Positions 1-12,309 are shown, numbered from the stretch's first letter. The stretch: 64,000 nt of DNA from Zea mays (GCF_902167145.1 NC_050098.1:127980207-128044206); one strand, 5' to 3'. Notes: generated from the sequence alone by a model not told the origin. Numbers and translations: made by a program.

Positions 1-589
1 ATCAGGTAACTATGTGGATAGCCTAGGCCTTCCCCATAAGTGGGTCTCCAACAAAGCCTCTCTTGGATGCTCCCCTATCTTCACTATCAAGTTTTTAGCA
101 AAAATAGTGTTAGCCTCTTCCTTGCTAGTACACGGTGGTGGGCACACCACAAATGTAGTTAGTGTGACCTCACAAGATAACAAGCCACTTTAGTACAACT
201 AATGCAGTGGTGCGCGCAAGTGGCTAGAGGTAATAGGTGTTCTAACCTCACTCAAATACTAGACCAACCTAGAGCAAGTGCTATAAGCAATGGTCTAACT
301 AACCTAAGCACTTCTCATTGCACATATGCTAATCACCATGTGATTCTTTAAGCACTTGGATGTCTAGAGCTACTAGAAGTGTCCTCAACTCTCTTGATAT
401 ATTCCTCAACTCCCACACATATCAAATGATAGTTTGGTGGTATTTATAGATCCCAAGTCCAAAGCTAGTAGTTGGTAGTGACATAGAAATTCTGCACACT
501 CATCGTCCGGTGTGCCCACATCAAACTAGCCGTTGGAACTAACCTTGCTGACTATTTGAGTTAGGGCATCTAGATTTTTGACCAGTGCT
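1..589. mobile_element. Unassigned TE-like flank, outside element E
   Basis: There is no coding frame of note. The stretch contains tatttata (about 437-446, a TATA box when read on the minus strand), then tccggtgtgcccac and actagccgttgg. The same order (tatttata, actagccgttt, tccggtgcgcc) occurs in the LTRs of Copia element D, so this may be a diverged minus-strand LTR piece of a related SIRE-type element. No LTR ends are visible. It is simply the DNA into which element E inserted; gtgct (585-589) is E's presumed left target duplication, whose partner lies outside the window. Confidence 0.3.
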
Positions 590-765
590 TGTAAAGCCTG
601 AAATTTGTATAAGAGAAAAATAATATAAAAAATAAATATATTTATATGTTAATGTTTTGGGATTATGGAACCTTTAGAGATTATTGGTTCTTGTTCTTTT
701 CTTTTTGCATATCCACATAATGGTATTAAATTACTCAGGTAACAAATAAATAAATACATAATTAT
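590..765 (+). repeat. E 5' LTR, part 1
   Basis: It matches 32458-32635 of the 3' LTR nearly base for base, starting TGTAAAGCC. It is interrupted after 765 by the Helitron-like insertion. Confidence 0.93.
751..765. repeat. 15-bp direct repeat, left copy, at the Helitron junction
   Basis: taaatacataattat is repeated exactly at 7848-7862. The intact site in E's 3' LTR (about 32621-32635) has only one copy, with one base different, so the duplication arose with the insertion. Confidence 0.85.
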
Positions 766-774
766 TAAGACAGC

Positions 775-1195
775 AAGGGGTAGGCTGCCCCATTCCCGGT
801 TCTGCCATTTCCCATTCCCAATTCTGTCATTCATAGTGGATTCCCTGTTCTCAGCACACTCAAATCACTCAAATCCACGCGCCTCCATTCCCATCACGCA
901 AACCATTCTTGTTCTGAATACTCTGCACGTCGACCATTTCATAGTGGATTCCCTGTTCTCAGCACACTCCTCCATTCCCATCACGCAAACCATTCTTGTT
1001 CTGAATACTCTACACGTCGAGGTCCACTTGACAGTCTCTCTCTTCCTTTGCCATTTCCCATTCCCGATTCTGCCATTCATAGTGGATTCCCTGTTCTCAG
1101 CACACTCCTCCATTCCCATCACGCAAACCATTCTTGTTCTGAATACTCTGCACGCCGAGGTCCACTTGACAGTCTCTCTCTTCCTTTTCATGTCG
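775..1195. repeat. Tandem repeat, about 110-138 bp unit
   Basis: A unit beginning tggattccctgttctcagca recurs at about 835, 945 and 1083, with part of a unit before the first. The copies differ by internal insertions (extra caaatcactcaaatccacgcg-type segment in copy 1) and a few substitutions. Both strands are open across the array, an effect of the repeat rather than evidence of a gene. Confidence 0.85.
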
Positions 1196-4100
1196 CAACT
1201 CAACGTTCTCTCGCGCAAAAAATTGCCGGGAGTAGAGATCGGCAAGAGCACTTAACCACAATTACTTCTTCTCAAGCAGCATAGCTTATAAGTTGGTACC
1301 GCAATTGTTGGCTGTCCAGTATGGTACTATATTTTGCAAGTTGTGACGACAACGGCAGCCCGCAGCTTATTTGGTGCGGCCCATGTCGCATGCCTAGCAG
1401 CCCGCACGCCTCTGGCCCCGGTCCAGCCTGCCGTTCGAGTCCACCTCTGCTGCTCTCCCTGCCCAGCAGGCCTCCCTCCACCTCTCCCTGCAAGCGCTCC
1501 CTCACATCGATCTCCCGAGACACGGCAGCGCCTTCCTCCTCACAACCGCTGCGCCATCTTCAGTCCATGCCCACACGCTCCCTCTCCACTACATCCACTC
1601 TGCCAGCTCTGCTCCTCCTTGCTCTCTAACACGCACGCTTGAAGACCGTGGAGGCCGGTGACAGAGTCGTCGTCTGGAAGACGGGAAGAGGAAAGTTTGG
1701 GGGAAGCACGCTTGGATGTTGATTGGTTTATGCTTTATCCAAAATGCCCTAAAGATTTTAATTTTTAATCAATCATTGTTGCTTGCAGAGACTGCGTCTC
1801 ACGATTTGAAGCGATTTGTGTTGTTGAAGCTTTGATTAAGCAAGCTGTTTCTGTTCACTTTATACGAAGGTACAAATCTGAACGTTATGTAGGACATTTC
1901 AGCTTAATTACTACCAGTAAAGTATACTCATTCGACCAATCCAAATTTAACTAGATCGTAAATGAATGCCACAGCAGGCTTTCCATCAGAATCAACTAGG
2001 CATAGAATTCAGACCAAAGGAAAATAGCTTTCAGGCATGATAGAAGATTAAAACAAATTCCTCTACTGTCTAGCATATTTTGTGTTCAAGCAATGTCGTA
2101 GTTGGTAGTTGCAACATTGTTGCAATACGAGGAAACAAAGAAGGTTTTGTTTATAACAAGAATGTAAATATGAAGCAGTACATGACATTTAGTGGGTACA
2201 GACTTAAATTAGTACATGCTTCCCCTTCCTTTTTGTGAGCGCAATTACTTACAACTGCGACTTGTCTACCAAAGATTAAGTGATTAACATAGTATTGTTC
2301 TTCCCTGTTGTTTTCATTTTGACGCAATCCGTGGATTTAATACCAACAAAACCATTGGAGTACCTGTGTTCTATCAGTAACGAGTGAATATGGAAATTCA
2401 CACCGATTATATGGTGAACTCATGTTTCTTTTTCTAATGCAAGGAAAACTGTAAAGTCTTCATTTTTCCCTTTCTTGACAGTATTTACGAACAAACCACC
2501 ATTACAAACGAATATAAAAATGTATTGTTGTGTTCTACAAATGCTTACCGACAGTCTGAACAATGAAGATCAATGTGTTTTGTATTATTCTTTGAAATTG
2601 TTTCTGTTACTGATTAGTTAATGTATATAACACTTTGATGGTTATGTCTTCATCCATATTAATTTGTTTGATATTATTGAATACGAATGAATTAGTACTA
2701 TTTCTAATAAGACTCGATCATCTAATGTGTGTTTATTAATACTTTTAAGCTTAATAATTTAATCCCAACTGCAAGTATGGTTTTTCTTTTGGAAACCCAA
2801 AAATAAAATAAAATGAGTGGTAGTTAAGAGGAAATGTATATTTTATTGGGATGGTCCTGCGAAGTGCGAAGATATAGGGACAGAGAGCGATTGCTGATGT
2901 GGTGTGAAAGTGGGATATAGAGGGCATAATTTAGGGGGGCACTGAAGACAGTCTAAGGCTGTCTCTAGCAACATCCTCTAAATTTCATCCCGTAAATGAT
3001 TATTTTCCGTCATTTACAATTCTCTCTAAAAGATTCCATCCTCTACATTTTTTACATCTCTAGCAGCGTCCTCTGAATTACATCCTCTATATCAACATAA
3101 TCAATGTTTTGGGCCATAAATGGGTCGTATAATTTCTGTTGTGGGTTTGCTCGTCGTTGACCTGCCATATTTCTTCTCACGAGATAGAAGGCAGCCCCAG
3201 TGTTCAACCATGTCCTCCTCCGCACATGGCCGACGTCGACCCTTCCCTGATCTGCGCCCATGGCTAGCGGCACCCCCCTGATTCGTGTCTGCTCTATTCT
3301 TGCCCCGTCCCAGACATGCATCGTGTGTCCGTCCTCACCCTGTCCTAGCTCTGAGCCCGTGGCCAACGTCGCCTCCATCAAGCTCAACATTCTTCACCAG
3401 ATGTGGCTACGTCGCATGATGGAGGTCGACATTGTCGTGCTTGGAGACGTCGCGGGCAATGCCACCTCCATCTCCGCGCTCGATCTCTGAATCCCAAGTA
3501 TCCGCTCGATCTCCTCTCTTTCCTCGTTCTAGCACCCTGTTTTACAAATTTCCGATGTCGTCAGCGTTGCGACTGAACCAAGTTGCTCCCCTCGGCAACA
3601 TTGCTTCTTTGACCTCTAGAAGCTTCTGAGGTAGCGTAGGAGAGAACAAGAGGACGAGGCGCGCGCGTGAACAGTTGATAGCGAGCGGCCGCCACTCCGC
3701 CAAATGTTCGCATGCTATATTTTAGCAGAAGTTTTAGTGTTTCTTGTTGGAGCAATATTGGACATGTAAAACCTCTATATTTAGGGTACATGGTGTTTAC
3801 AGTCTCTTGTTGGAGTGTCCCCACCACTTATTTAGCGGCTACAGGAGCACGCTACACGCCGCAGCGGTGCCCCCTATGGTGCATGTCAAATCATGGTAAG
3901 CTTCTCTCTCCCTCCAGATGAAGTTGGACTCTACCGAGCGGTCGCCAACTTCGTTGTCTCCCGCGTTCATGGCGAGGTTGGCAACAAATGGTATTCGAGC
4001 AACGCTCAAGGCGACGATAGTCTCCCCCGCCTCTCGGACTTTCCGAGGAGTTCCTGGAGTGCAGGGTATTCATCCCGCGTCACTATTGTCATCCTAAATC

Positions 4101-5193
4101 CTTACTGGCTTCCGCTCCATCCTTGAGTTACCCTCGGCATGCAGCGACGTCGGCGCTGATACTTGGGCACTCAACAACAGCAGGGCAATCCTAAACTCCA
4201 TGTCTGCCTAAGTGGCTCTCCCACACGTGTCTCGCCAATCGCCTCACGCCCTTGCCTCCGGTCATTCGCACATCGACCGGCGACTCTATGTGTCATCCTC
4301 CTGCTCCCCTCCTACCCGGCTCCGACGTCTGCACTGTGCACCACATGAGGCTGGTGGGCAGCGGAAGCTAGCAGCCTAGCTTGAATGACCTACATCATAT
4401 GAAGAAGATGCCCCAGATGCTACTTGACTACAAGGTTTCTGTTTCTCAGGTGACTAAATACATCATGTGCTAATGTTAGCGATTCTTGTGTGGAAGTGAA
4501 ATCGAGCCAATTTGAAGCCAGTATTGTTTAGGTGTATTATTTTTACTGGATTTAGGTTGAAGGTTAGTTTGTCTTCGTTTTAATTCTGCAAATACACATT
4601 GACAACCTAATGACTTTCTATTGTTCTAATATCAGACCAATAAACCTTATGTCGAAGAAAACTTTTTTAATCTGTTATGAACGGTATCATCTTTGTGACC
4701 TCTTGTTTCCATTTCCCCTTGGATTCATATAATTAACTTTGGACACCAGAGCAATAGATTTGTCATCAAGTATTAGCATAATCTGTTATGTCTTGCTTGG
4801 TTCAGCCTCAAGAGGTTTTATGCATGTTCTTTTGTATTGCTTGGGTTGTTAACTTTTTGTATCCATTTGGTGTTGGTGAGGGTGGGATCTGTTATTCCTG
4901 AAGTAATGCAAAATCCATTCATTATGATCATAGTAGGATTATGGCTACACTGATTCTTTCTTCCTCGGTGGAGTACAATTGGTGGCCTTATATACATGAT
5001 GTGGGCGTCATTTTTCTGATTGCCTCTGAATGCCTATATCCATTTTCTAGGTGAACATGGTATTTTTTATTTAGCCAATTGAATCATCTCCTGTCCTTTC
5101 AACAATTTGTATTTGTAATCATGTGCATATATTTATCCTCAATTTGAAATCGAACTCTGAAAATCAAATTGTCCTTCCTATTTGATGGTACAG
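1196..5193. other. Helitron interior without a recognised gene
   Basis: About 1330-1640 and 3240-3490 are GC-richer than their surroundings and may be captured exon or 5' UTR sequence, but I recognise no protein. Around 2940-3100 and 3720-3830 are AT-rich stretches with ctctagcagcgtcctct-like repeats that may be MITE remnants. The rest is AT-rich, like intron or intergenic DNA. The longest frames are about 110 codons, with no matches I know. Confidence 0.4.
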
Positions 5194-5943
5194 GGTCATG
5201 CCTTCGGATAATGAAGGAGAAGATTTAGGAACACAATTGTCTCGGCTGTTAGGACTTGTGAGTACTCTACCCCTTATTGTCTCCCTATTGCTCCCAAGCC
5301 CCAAATATAACCGGGATCCATTTTGAGATTAGTTAAGCTAATGCAATTGGTAACATGTTCAAGGCAACTCATTTCTTCCAGTGATTCCCATCAATTAAAT
5401 AGATGCAAGATGTGTGCACTATCAAAAGTGGATCACACTTGGACTCGAAAGATGCATATGTTACTGTCATGCATGTGAAGTTTGCAACAAAGAAAGGTGG
5501 GCGAATACAAATTTTTTTTTGCCAAATTGTTTACAAAATATTTTTTTGTGCCTTTCATTTTTGTATTCATCGAAAACTGAAGTACAGCATAATTTGTTTT
5601 TGTATTATACAATTGCAGGAATAATTAAGATTATTTTATATGTAATTAAAGTTTATAAATAATTTGTATAATTTCGAATATTAACACATCAATGCCTATG
5701 CAATTTGTTTTGGAAAATAATCAATAGAAAATAAAATGAGTGGTAGTTGAAAGGAAATGTATATTTTATTTGGATGGTGGTTAAGACCAGGAACTTCACG
5801 AGTAGCATCCAGCATAACAAACAATACTATATTTCTGCAGTATAATTTAGTTGACTTGCTTTATTTGTTGTTAGGTGAACACCCATTGTGCAAAATCGAT
5901 AGCTACATGAAATGTAGTGAACTAAAGTGGGTTCAGCTTGAAG
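5194..5943 (+). pseudogene. Exon-like fragments, parent gene unknown
   Basis: Two short open segments have splice-like borders. One is 5194-5257, preceded by acag and followed by GTGAGT; it reads roughly MPSDNEGEDLGTQLSRLLGL. The other is 5875-5943, preceded by gttag and followed by GTACAT; it reads through HPLCKIDSYMKCSELKWVQL. Between them, 5403-5499 is open with no clear borders. I cannot name the parent gene or genes. Their position just upstream of the RRP41 exons, on the same strand, fits serial capture by a Helitron. Confidence 0.35.
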
Positions 5944-6001
5944 GTACATGGTCTTTCATTTCCCAAATAACTATGATAGTGAAATAACGCTACAATCATC
6001 T

Positions 6002-6895
6002 GACAGGCGATCAACAGAAACTTCTCTTGTTATTCGACATAAAACGAAGGCAAGCATATTAACGCATTTAATGCCACACTCAGGTCGGTCTTTTAAAAAA
6101 CATCAGTTTTTTAATATGATATCAGGGCCAACTTACAATGTTTGTTATACTTTTTTGCAGATTGATGTCATGTCCAAGTTCTTCAAGCTGATGATGGTAG
6201 GTGTTCTGCTTCACTTCTTTCTCATTGTTGAAGTTGTCCCAGGTTGTATTCACTCTTAGAACCCCTCTATTATTTATTTTTGAACAAAGCTTCCTTTTTT
6301 GTTACGTCCTAAAATGATATCAAGCAAGACCATTATTTCTGTGGGTTGAGTAAATCTAGATTTTTTACTTGGCATGATGAGACAATCTGGAGAATGTATA
6401 CCAATTATGTTGTATGCCTTTTATATTTATCTACATTACCGAGTGTAGCATATTATTTGTTTCTATCTTAGTCAATTATTACTCATGCTATGGTATATTT
6501 TTCTTTTGCTTCTTGAAAATAATTTAACCTATGTTATTGAGTCATGTTATAACATATTATTCTTTTGCTTCTTGGAAATAATGTAACCATAGATTGTGCT
6601 TCAAAATTATTGTCGTCTTGACCATCACCATATGCACAACAGGAACAAGGTCTGCTACTCAGCTTGCATCAATGCTACAACACTAGCTCTTGTATATGCT
6701 AGGATTCCAATGCGAGACACTGTCACATCTTGTAGTGTTGTCTATTTGTGTTCTACTCCTTTGCTCCACAGGAACCTACCTAATTTTCATAACTTTAGCA
6801 GTAGTCTTATGGTAATAAAAGTCAAACAATAATAATGTATTGTGCTAGATCTGAATTACCTCGAAGACAGTGTTGGGGGTTCCGATGTCACTGTT
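6002..6895 (+). pseudogene. RRP41: Captured fragment of exosome subunit RRP41 (RNase PH family)
   Basis: RRP41 is an RNase PH-like ring subunit of the RNA exosome. Four consecutive exon pieces with introns are visible. 6002-6083 reads DRRSTETSLVIRHKTKASIL and then THLMP. 6161-6196 follows ttttttgcag, and a one-base loss shifts its frame. About 6643-6764 reads SACINATTLALVYARIPMRD then TVTSCS and YLCSTPLL. 6849-6895 reads LNYLEDSVGGSDVTV. These match the central part of plant RRP41 in order, including YLCSTPLLDLNYLEDS. An extra actcagct near 6650 breaks the third exon. N- and C-terminal parts are absent. It is a dead transduplicate, not a working exosome gene. Confidence 0.85.
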
Positions 6896-6959
6896 GACAT
6901 CATATCCAAATTTGTATCATTTTGTATGGTGTGATATATCTAGAAGCTCTAAGAATTTT

Positions 6960-7470
6960 TGTCTTGTGCAGGTCCTGCAATTAATGAATGATTTGAACCA
7001 AAGTGTTCGAAATGTTGTTCTCTTGTATTGAGGTTAGTTAATTCCATATTTGATACTATATAGGCCTACTTTAGCTGACATTTTGCTTTTTCCACACCCA
7101 TGATGACGGGTATGATCTCTATTTCTATTGATCTTGTTCAATTTCTCAATAGTTACATCCTACATTTACAACCTAGAGAGATTGAAAATTTTTTATAGCA
7201 ACATCTTAATTATTAAAACTCTCTGTTGTTTGCTCCACCACGAGCTTCCAGTGCACTTTCTCTCTCTATCTCGTGTGATCAGGTTGTTAAGATATGCATC
7301 TACTCATATTTTAATTTTTAGCAGATATGTATCTAAATTTTCTTGTGTTTTAATACAGGCTTACTGTGTGCTTGAGGTTCTTCGACCTCTCTATGAATCC
7401 CCTAAGATACCGGCACAAAAGATAACTGTTGCGATATGTGTCATTGATCAATTTCGTTGTTACTAGGAGT
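6960..7470 (+). pseudogene. Further exon-like fragments, unidentified
   Basis: After gtgcag at about 6971 an open segment reads VLQLMNDLNQSVRNVVLLY. After acag at about 7360 another reads AYCVLEVLRPLYESPKIPAQ. The second resembles the end of RNase D/3'-5' exonuclease domains (DAYCLLE-type), but this is a weak guess from one short motif. Neither fits RRP41, so a second captured gene is likely. No intact frame remains. Confidence 0.3.
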
Positions 7471-7819
7471 TTAAGGTAAAAGACATATGGCATATGATGA
7501 CTTGTGGACATGTTATTAATGGAATGTACTGTTATATATATTGAGTATCTGTTTGAATTGTAAGGCCTTGTGATATTTCCTAAAGATTTGTATAAGTTTG
7601 TAATTTGTTGTGATAGTCTTAGTATTTAAATTATGCAATTGATATGACATTATTAAAATCATATATAGAAGTCTGTATAGTACTAATGGTTGAAATGTAG
7701 TGGTGAAATAGCTACATAAAAATAATAAAATTTATGTATAACTAGGATCACAAATGGATTACGAAATCTTTTTCTTATAACATACATTTGTATATAAATT
7801 ATCATGCTATTATATGTTT

Positions 7820-7847
7820 CCGTTGCAACGCACGGGCACTCACCTAG
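7820..7847 (+). other. Helitron 3' terminus (hairpin plus CTAG)
   Basis: CCGTTGCAACGCACGG followed by a short spacer and CTAG, with host T next. This fits the established maize Helitron 3' consensus at every fixed position I recall. Confidence 0.85.
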
Positions 7848-7862
7848 TAAATACATAATTAT
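7848..7862. repeat. 15-bp direct repeat, right copy, at the Helitron junction
   Basis: Exact copy of 751-765. It continues directly into the E LTR sequence (gcatctcatgctgaag). Confidence 0.85.
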
Positions 7863-9542
7863 GCATCTCATGCTGAAGTTCTTGTATTGTTGCATTTGAA
7901 TTCAAATTCATGAGACAAGTTTAATTTTGAAAAATAGAATTTGAATTCAAAGAATAGAGATAATAAAAAAGAAAAAAATACTTCCAGACCTGTCCTGGGC
8001 CTAAAGCTGCGCTCTCGGCCCAATATCCCGTGCCCAGCCCAGATGTGGCATCGACACCTTGGGCCCACCGGCTAGCCACGCTATCGAGCATCGCGAATCG
8101 GGTAACATCCTCTGTAACACAGACTAGTGGGGCCAGGAAGTAAGCTCCTCTCACGCGCTCTCTGTGTCGTCCAGGCGCCAACTTGTGGACCCAAGAGGCC
8201 AGTTCAACCGTCTGCTTCAGCAACCGTTGACGACAAACCCGGGGAGTTGGGCAGCCGTTGCGCCCAACCAACTCCATATGCGCCAATTGCTCTCTCCCCT
8301 CGGCTGTGATAAAGGCACGCGTGTGTCGTCGCCCTGGTTCCACCCGCAACCCCCGATATTGCTGTGACGTGAAGACCAAGCCTGTCGCCGCAGTAATTGG
8401 TGCTGGGTGGAGGATTGAGGCGCCCCGCAGTGGCACACATATTGTGACCTAGTCGCTAGAAGCAGGAGGGGTGCTCCAACTCGGCGTGAATTGCTCACCG
8501 GAGGCGTTTACTGGCGAGGATACGCACTTCATCGGGTCGGGATCATTCTACCCCAAGATTTCTGGTATGACTCACGCATTTAAGTTTGCCTTTCTTCCAG
8601 TAATGCGTACACCGAGTAGCCTGGGATTTTGGGTGCCTCTGTTGTGGTCGACATCTCCGGCCATGGCCTCCGCCCTGGCCGTGCGTGGGCGCCGCCCTGT
8701 TTTGGTGGAGGAGCGAGTTGGCGTGGGGAGCACCGTCAGATCTTCATTGTTATTCCCAGATTAGTTAGAGAAGATACCGGTTGGGTCCTCTAACCAGCAC
8801 CGTCGATTTGGTAGTGGTCGGTAGAGATCAGGTTGTTTCACACCCTTCACGCGATCTAATCCGGGTCGTAGAATCAGATCGTGCGACCGGGAGGGAGTGA
8901 GTGGATCATGACCCGTGGATCGTGGATCTCAGATCCGACAACCGAGAGAGATTGCGGGTTAATAACTAGTATAGATCTAATCTGGCGCGTAGGTTTTGGA
9001 TCGGACAGCCGATCTCGCCCCGTACCCCTTCGGCCAGCCTGCTTCACGTATGATTCCTTGTGCTTTGCCTAAATTAACCCGTCGTCTGGTCAGGTGTAGA
9101 ATAGTTGCAGTGGGGCCTTGAAAATTATAATTTGAACCCTGACTTTCATGAATTGATAGCCGCATTCCAAATGAAGTTTCAGATCTATTAAAATAAATCA
9201 AAAATGGGTTTTAATTCCTAAACCTTAATAAATTCATAACTTCTATAATTTAGCTCCAAATTGATCCATTCAAGTTGCATTAAATTCATCATAATATTGT
9301 TTATCATCTAGTAACCCTATTTTGTCATGAAACATAGATTAAAATTTATGCACTTAGTTATTTCTATATCAACCACTTAAAACTTCGTAAAATCATAACT
9401 CTTTAACGGTAACTTCGAATTTAGTGGTTCTTGAACCTACGATCTCGTTACGATGCGTAGAATATTATCATACATTCTATTCTGATGTTTGGTGTGATGT
9501 TAATTTCTCCTATACAATGTTTGTTTGTATTGTTGCGAGTAG

Positions 9543-9608
9543 ACGAGCAATCAACCGAGGACCCCGGTACTCAGCAGGTGGAAAATTCTGAGCAGGAGCT
9601 CGTTGAAG
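9543..9608 (+). other. Candidate LTR exon alpha in E (5' LTR copy)
   Basis: An acceptor-like gcgagtag precedes and a GC-type donor GCAAGT follows. The 66-bp block is open in one frame (acidic, reads EQSTEDPG...EQELVE), starting with 2 and ending with 1 base of split codons. The 3' LTR copy (34340-34387) is 18 bp shorter, an in-frame difference. It corresponds to exon alpha in element C. Confidence 0.45.
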
Positions 9609-9712
9609 GCAAGTTGTGCCTTTGACCACTTTTATTTTCCCAATAATGTTCTCTATAATCATTTTGGCATGTTTAGGCTTAATTTTGATGGGACCCAATA
9701 GGTCACCCTAGT

Positions 9713-9717
9713 CTGCT
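9713..9717. repeat. Target duplication of G, left (ctgct)
   Basis: Identical to 16624-16628 on the other side of G. Confidence 0.93.
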
Positions 9718-12309
9718 TGTAACACCCCGGGATCCACAAACACCCCAGAATGCTACTAAACTACACATCTAACATTCATATATAAAATTTCGACATCATC
9801 TCCTTTGAAAATTGCATAAACGGGGATGCAACAAAGTATAAATAGATATCATGATAAGAAAACATAAAAGACATTAATAATCTGCTAGCAATGGGAAGAC
9901 AACCATAACAACATGAACTGAATTAATCAGTGTGCACGACTAGTTAAAAACAAACATCCTTTGACAAGAAGTTTCTAATTAAATCATGACTGTGTCTGGG
10001 CAGCATTATTATGAGAGTGAAGGTGGATGTGCTGCTACTTCCCACTCCCCTTGATGAGCAACAAGCACCTGCATTGAGTAATGCAAGAGTGAGATGAAAC
10101 ATCTCAGCAAGCTAATTGTTCTGACGAGATATTTAAACCACAAATTGAATTAATCAACATTTTAAAAGAATCACAATCAAGATCAGAAATACTTGTAGAT
10201 ATAGAACTTAGTAGTCCCGATATAACCAATATCATCTCATTTCCTCGAACAACCACAATAGGTTCTACAACACTTCCCCGCGTCAACAATACCTGCAAAT
10301 ATCACTTCAATGTATGCATATGAATGCAATGTGTAGGTACTCTATCTTCATACCTCTGAGAGTATAAAACCACATCATCTGCAAATATCACTTCAATGAA
10401 TGCATATGAATGCAATGCATATGTCCTCTGCCTTCATACCTCTAAGGGTATGAAGCCGCATCGTACCCCTCCTCGGGCAACGTACGATGCTAAATTGTAC
10501 CGGTACGGTCGGACCATAGGTCACGACAAAACTTCAGATGCAAATGAGTCATGCAATGTATATGGCATGCTGCATTTATCAATAACCTTCACTTCCTTCA
10601 GATACAATACAAACCTCAAATAATACTTTATTTACCTTCAGATACAATAACAACCTCAAATAATACTTCATTTACCTTCAGATACAATACCAACCTCAAA
10701 TAATACTTCATTTACCTTCAGGGGTGTGAATTAATCTCATGAATCATACTCGAATCATAATCATCATCAATATATGATTGAGCATCAGTATAATGCAACA
10801 AGTAAAGCATCACCATAGAGTCCAATTATGAAAGAATCCAATACTTCTGAATATTAGAGTGTAGGCAATAGAAATAACAGGTCAGAACGGAAGCAACCAC
10901 CGCTACATTCACTTGCCTTCATCGAAGAAGAAGAAATGTACTAGACATGATCTGGAGTGTAGCCACCTGCTAGCGGGCATAAAACTTAGTACAAATATTT
11001 CACAAACATTTGCCATCAATCAACAAAACACTCCTACACTTGAAACCAAGACCCAGTGGAAAGACTCCCACCCTGAACCACATGCCACACAGCAGCAGCG
11101 CTGTTTGTTAATTTTGTATCTTTAAAATTAAAACAGCGGTGATATCAAACAAATACTCTAGGAGTATCTACACAAAATACTCTACAACTTCAGTATTCAA
11201 TGGATAATTAAATTCTGCCATCTACAAGTTCTAAAGCATCTCACAAGATAACTGACTGAATCTGTTTTAGACAGCAGTATGGTTCACTTTAAAATTCGAT
11301 ATCTCCCAAACTACTGAACCAAACATTATGAAATTTTGCTGGAAGTAAGAACTTTTATCCCTCTACAAAAGTCTCCATAGTTGGAAGAGCCAATTCGGCC
11401 ATTTACTAGATGAAACCCACCAGTGAACAGACCCACTCATTTTTGTCAGGCAAACAGGAACAGCCACAGTAAAACAAACATAACTGGAGTTTCACAAACC
11501 ATATGAATGCACTCTTTAACAATCTGGAAAGCTTATGAAATTATCTACAACTTCTTTTACCAACCCACAGTTTAATTCTGTTGATAAAATTGCCTAACTC
11601 TTAAGAGAACAGATTCTGCACAGAATTATGAGACTGAAAAACTGCTATAATCAAACTGTCATAACTTTCTGTTCTGATGTCCGATTGAGGTGTTCTTCGC
11701 GGCCACGGAAAGATCTACAAATTATCTACGACTAATATATAGACTTTTTATTTTTTTGAGGCCACTAAGATCACGAAAAACTGGTATGCATAGAAACTGT
11801 CGAATCTGCCATGCTGCAGAAAACTAAATTCGAGATCAAAACCTAACCCCACATCTAATACAACCTCTAATCCTTTAATCCCCATGATCCACCACCTCCA
11901 AAAGCACATAACTACAGGGAGGAACAAGGATCCCATCCATACCTAGGGTTTCCCCAAGAAAATATGCAAGAAGAGATGGGGAAGAACACCTCCTTGATCC
12001 TCTCTTCCTCTTCAATTCAACGTGCTCCTCCTCTTCTCGATCCTTGCTGCGTAGGGGGAGATCTTGGGGGAGGAAGCAATGGAGGATGGCTGCCATAGGG
12101 GGAGGGGGCGGCCAGCCAAGGGGGAAAAAGGGGGTGGCGGCCAAGAGGGGGGCGAAGGGAAAAAAAGGGGTGGCCACCTAGGGTTTTTGTGGGAGAAAGA
12201 AACGACGCCTCAGATGACTTCTATCTTTGCATCCAATGGCCCACAACCCTTTACCTCATCCACGCACCAAAGATTAACTTTTGGTCAACATTTTTTTTGG
12301 GATATTACA
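9718..12309 (-). repeat. G LTR, left (3' LTR of the minus-strand element)
   Basis: 2,592 bp, TGTAACACC to GATATTACA on the plus strand. On the minus strand it has GCAAGT at 10916-10911 after gatgaag, and CTCAC (10093-10089) ahead of an AG at 10070-10069, matching the spacing of the exon signals in E and C. The GC-rich gggaggaagc region (12050-12180) gives small frames that I consider non-coding. Confidence 0.93.

Larger units (their letters stand above)
766..7847 (+). mobile_element. Helitron-like insertion carrying captured gene fragments
   Basis: The right end (7820-7847) fits the known maize Helitron 3' terminus: a CCGTTGCAACGCACGG hairpin region, a short spacer, CTAG, then host T. No rolling-circle Rep/helicase is encoded, so it would be non-autonomous. 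It carries intron-bearing fragments of an RRP41-like gene and other exon-like pieces, mostly on the same strand as the 3' end, which is typical of Helitron capture. The expected 5' end (TCTCTACTA-like) is not found. Instead the insert is flanked by a 15-bp direct repeat, which Helitrons do not normally make, so the 5' end may be lost or the entry route unusual. Confidence 0.75.
7863..9717 (+). repeat. E 5' LTR, part 2
   Basis: It matches 32636 to about 34495 of the 3' LTR with scattered substitutions and small indels. It includes the moderately GC-rich part of the LTR (about 7980-8450). Frames in this stretch (for example about 8471-8764) are not conserved between the two LTRs. It ends with the target copy ctgct (9713-9717), where G inserted. 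Confidence 0.92.

Noticed and set aside
836..1255. 139- and 128-codon frames on both strands
   Set aside because: They run through a tandem repeat with unit lengths that keep frames open by chance; no start context, domain or conservation.
766..7847. LINE insertion, because of a 15-bp flanking duplication
   Set aside because: No poly-A tail, no RT or endonuclease motif, and the right end is a Helitron terminus.
8471..9072. 97- and 63-codon frames in E LTR
   Set aside because: Frames are broken by indels in the 3' LTR copy (33240-33850), and no protein motif is seen.
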